DNA of 7,280 bases, from positions 1 to 7,280 of the forward strand of contig JAUNXM010000002.1 of NCBI GenBank assembly GCA_030539815.1, read 5' to 3'. How positions within the stretch are numbered: position 1 is the stretch's first letter; each line of letters starts with the position of its first letter. A program made the translations under genes and the position numbers. A model generated the notes under the pieces. That model made no database searches. It had not been told where the DNA came from and was given only the letters and a program-made list of their open reading frames with translations. The DNA comes from Methanobacterium sp. (GTDB lineage: Archaea; Methanobacteriota; Methanobacteria; Methanobacteriales; Methanobacteriaceae). Positions 5,736-7,280 of the stretch are shown here, one piece after another.

Positions 5736-7154
5736 ATGAAAGAACTCACCACCCTTGAACTCGCTCAAAAATGTCAGGGAAAATTAATTGGCAATAATCA
5801 AATCGTAAGGGGCATATTTAACATCTTGAAGGATGTTAAAGAAGGAGATATGGTAGTCCGCCACTGGATTGATGAAATTGGGGTGGAGATGGCCTCCCGT
5901 AAGGGTGTTTCCTGCATTATAACCCAGGATGCACGTGGAAATGCCATTCAGCTAGCTCAAAAATTTAATATTCCCATTATCATAACCCCAAGGATTGAAT
6001 TGATCAACGCCTTTGCCATTAGCTGGGTTTTTGAGGCATATGCTCCAAATACCTTGAGAGTGGTGGTAACAGGGACTAACGGCAAATCCACCACCACCCA
6101 CATGATTCACACTATTCTCAAAGAGGCAGGTTACAATGTTCATACCAATACTGATTCAGAATCAGAGTTTAACACCCTAATAGACCCCATGGTAGCCAAG
6201 CAAATTGCTGAATTTGAGGGGGATTTAGAGGCCGTTGTTTTGGAGGTTTCTGAGGTGCAGGGATGGGAGGATAGAAACATGGAAAATCATGCCCATCTCA
6301 TGACCACTGCAATACAACCCCATGTGGTGGTTCTCACCAACGTGGCCTTGGATCATATAGGTCTGGTGCATTCACTGGAAGAAGCATCGCTAGAAATTTC
6401 AAGCGTATTAAAGGGATTCAAAGGAGATTTTGTTGTTTTAAATCATGATGATCCATTAATAATGGATATGCAGAATATGGTTCCATCAGGTTCACAATTA
6501 ATATTCTATGGTTCCAAATCCAAAGTTGAATTTAGAAAGGACGGAATATTTTTCCAAGGAACTCTGCTTATTCCCCTTGAAGACCTACCGTTTAAAAGTC
6601 CACATTTCATCCAGAACACCCTAGCCGCAGTTAGTACTACTATAGCTCTTAAAATCAAGCCAGAAGTTATTCGAAAAGCAGTTTCATCATATCAACCATT
6701 AAAACGCAGATTCACCATACTGGGCAATGATCCTTTGATCATTGATGATTTTGCCCATAATCCTGACGGCATTAAAGCTACAGTAAAAAGTGCTGCTGAT
6801 TTAGCATCAGGAAGATTTCATCTGGTCTGTGCCATCAGGGGTTCCAGAGGGGAATCACTTAACCAATTAAATGCTCAGGCTGTTGCTGAATCTATTAAAG
6901 GACTGAAATATAACCTGATAATAACCAGTAGCCAGGATGTGGTGGACAGTGCCAACTGGGTTAAACCCTCGGAGAAAAAGGTATTTATAGAGGTACTACA
7001 AAAGGAAGGAATTAATTACACTCATTATGATACTCTGATTGAATCATTAAAAACGGCCTTAAAATCAGCCAAAAATAATGAAACCATACTCCTTATTGGT
7101 GCCCAAGGTATGGATCCCGCATCAGATGTTTTACAGAATATAAAGCAAGAATAG
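5736..7154 (+). CDS. Mur-ligase family enzyme (pseudomurein peptide ligase, MurE/MurC-like)
   Basis: A 472-residue three-domain Mur ligase, normal length for the family. It makes an amide bond between a nucleotide-linked substrate and an amino acid through an acyl phosphate. Domain 1 (1-105) is a MurE/MurF-like substrate-binding domain. The central ATPase has the P-loop VTGTNGKSTTTHM (111-123), LEVSEVQGW with Mg-binding E170, TNVALDHIG (201-209) with H207, and QNTLAA (293-298). Domain 3 starts near KRRF (323-326) and has IDDFAHNPDG (336-345). The position of the usual carbamylated lysine seems to be I221. MurE's DNPR motif for diaminopimelate is absent, as expected because pseudomurein uses lysine, alanine and glutamate. 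Methanobacteriales carry several such ligases (called pMurE, pMurC and others). Its place beside the MraY-like gene suggests the pMurE type, but the amino acid added cannot be fixed here. The start ATG has AGGA 8 bases upstream. Confidence 0.92.
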   Translation: MKELTTLELAQKCQGKLIGNNQIVRGIFNILKDVKEGDMVVRHWIDEIGVEMASRKGVSCIITQDARGNAIQLAQKFNIPIIITPRIELINAFAISWVFEAYAPNTLRVVVTGTNGKSTTTHMIHTILKEAGYNVHTNTDSESEFNTLIDPMVAKQIAEFEGDLEAVVLEVSEVQGWEDRNMENHAHLMTTAIQPHVVVLTNVALDHIGLVHSLEEASLEISSVLKGFKGDFVVLNHDDPLIMDMQNMVPSGSQLIFYGSKSKVEFRKDGIFFQGTLLIPLEDLPFKSPHFIQNTLAAVSTTIALKIKPEVIRKAVSSYQPLKRRFTILGNDPLIIDDFAHNPDGIKATVKSAADLASGRFHLVCAIRGSRGESLNQLNAQAVAESIKGLKYNLIITSSQDVVDSANWVKPSEKKVFIEVLQKEGINYTHYDTLIESLKTALKSAKNNETILLIGAQGMDPASDVLQNIKQE

Positions 7155-7162
7155 TCCTGATA

Positions 7163-7169
7163 TTTTTTT
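7163..7169 (+). terminator. T-tract terminator after the Mur ligase
   Basis: T7 begins eight bases after the TAG stop at 7152-7154. Archaeal RNA polymerase commonly terminates at such T-runs without a hairpin, and no stem precedes this one. The promoter-like box at 7203 suggests that a new transcription unit begins just beyond. Confidence 0.45.
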
Positions 7170-7202
7170 GTTAAGGATATTTACCAGTTATATGCGAATA
7201 AG

Positions 7203-7210
7203 TTTATAAA
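7203..7210 (+). promoter_or_regulatory. TATA box for a gene right of the window
   Basis: TTTATAAA lies 48 bp after the Mur ligase stop. Initiation is expected near 7228-7235, and the 10-bp palindrome GATTATAATC (7224-7233) sits across that point. No start codon with a ribosome-binding site follows before the window ends. Confidence 0.45.
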
Positions 7211-7223
7211 GATGGTTAAAATC

Positions 7224-7235
7224 GATTATAATCCC
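7224..7235. repeat. GATTATAATCCC, second copy of an intergenic palindromic motif
   Basis: The 12 bases GATTATAATCCC here are identical to 667-678. The first ten form a perfect palindrome. Both copies are intergenic, and this copy lies where transcription from the box at 7203-7210 should start. Confidence 0.35.
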
Positions 7236-7280
7236 CCATACCATATTTCAACTATTAAATCCCAAAAATTAATTTATTAT

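Overview
The window looks like chromosomal DNA of a pseudomurein-walled methanogen of the order Methanobacteriales, most likely Methanobacterium or a close relative. Reasons: a MraY-like transferase and a Mur ligase sit next to a CarB-like ATP-grasp enzyme, which is the pseudomurein gene set; there is a NikR and a hydrogenase maturation protease; the intergenic DNA is very A+T rich with archaeal TATA boxes (TTTAAATA, TATATAAA, TTTATAAA); and ribosome-binding sites match archaeal AGGAGGTGAT. No rRNA, tRNA, CRISPR array, insertion sequence or prophage gene is visible.

Layout. (1) 1-374, minus strand: the N-terminal part of a two-CBS-domain protein that runs off the left edge. (2) 375-1094: a 720-bp divergent, very A+T-rich gap holding short repeats, a hairpin-forming patch and the nikR control region. 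(3) 1095-2752, plus strand: a compact three-gene unit made of NikR, a methyltransferase with an arginine-methyltransferase-type double-E loop, and a HycI-family [NiFe]-hydrogenase maturation protease. The last two overlap by 20 bp. (4) 2753-3120: a 368-bp spacer with a TATA box and direct repeats. (5) 3121-7154, plus strand: the CarB-like ATP-grasp ligase, the MraY-like glycosyl-1-phosphate transferase and the Mur ligase. They are separated by roughly 290 and 113 bp, each with its own promoter candidate. (6) 7155-7280: a T-tract terminator candidate and a promoter for the next gene, outside the window.

How the genes fit together. The first unit joins nickel sensing (NikR) to nickel use (HycI cleaves hydrogenase large subunits after nickel insertion), with a methyltransferase of unknown target between them. 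The second unit belongs to pseudomurein precursor assembly. The Mur ligase adds an amino acid to a nucleotide-linked peptide, the MraY-like enzyme should move the sugar-peptide onto a polyprenyl phosphate at the membrane, and the ATP-grasp enzyme probably performs another carboxylate-amine or related ligation whose substrate is not settled.

The least ordinary points are a hydrophilic insertion of about 60 residues in the MraY-like protein, the apparent loss of the usual carbamylated lysine in the Mur ligase, the PRMT-like methyltransferase inside a nickel operon, and a stack of inverted repeats just before the nikR TATA box. I saw no wholly unknown multi-gene system.
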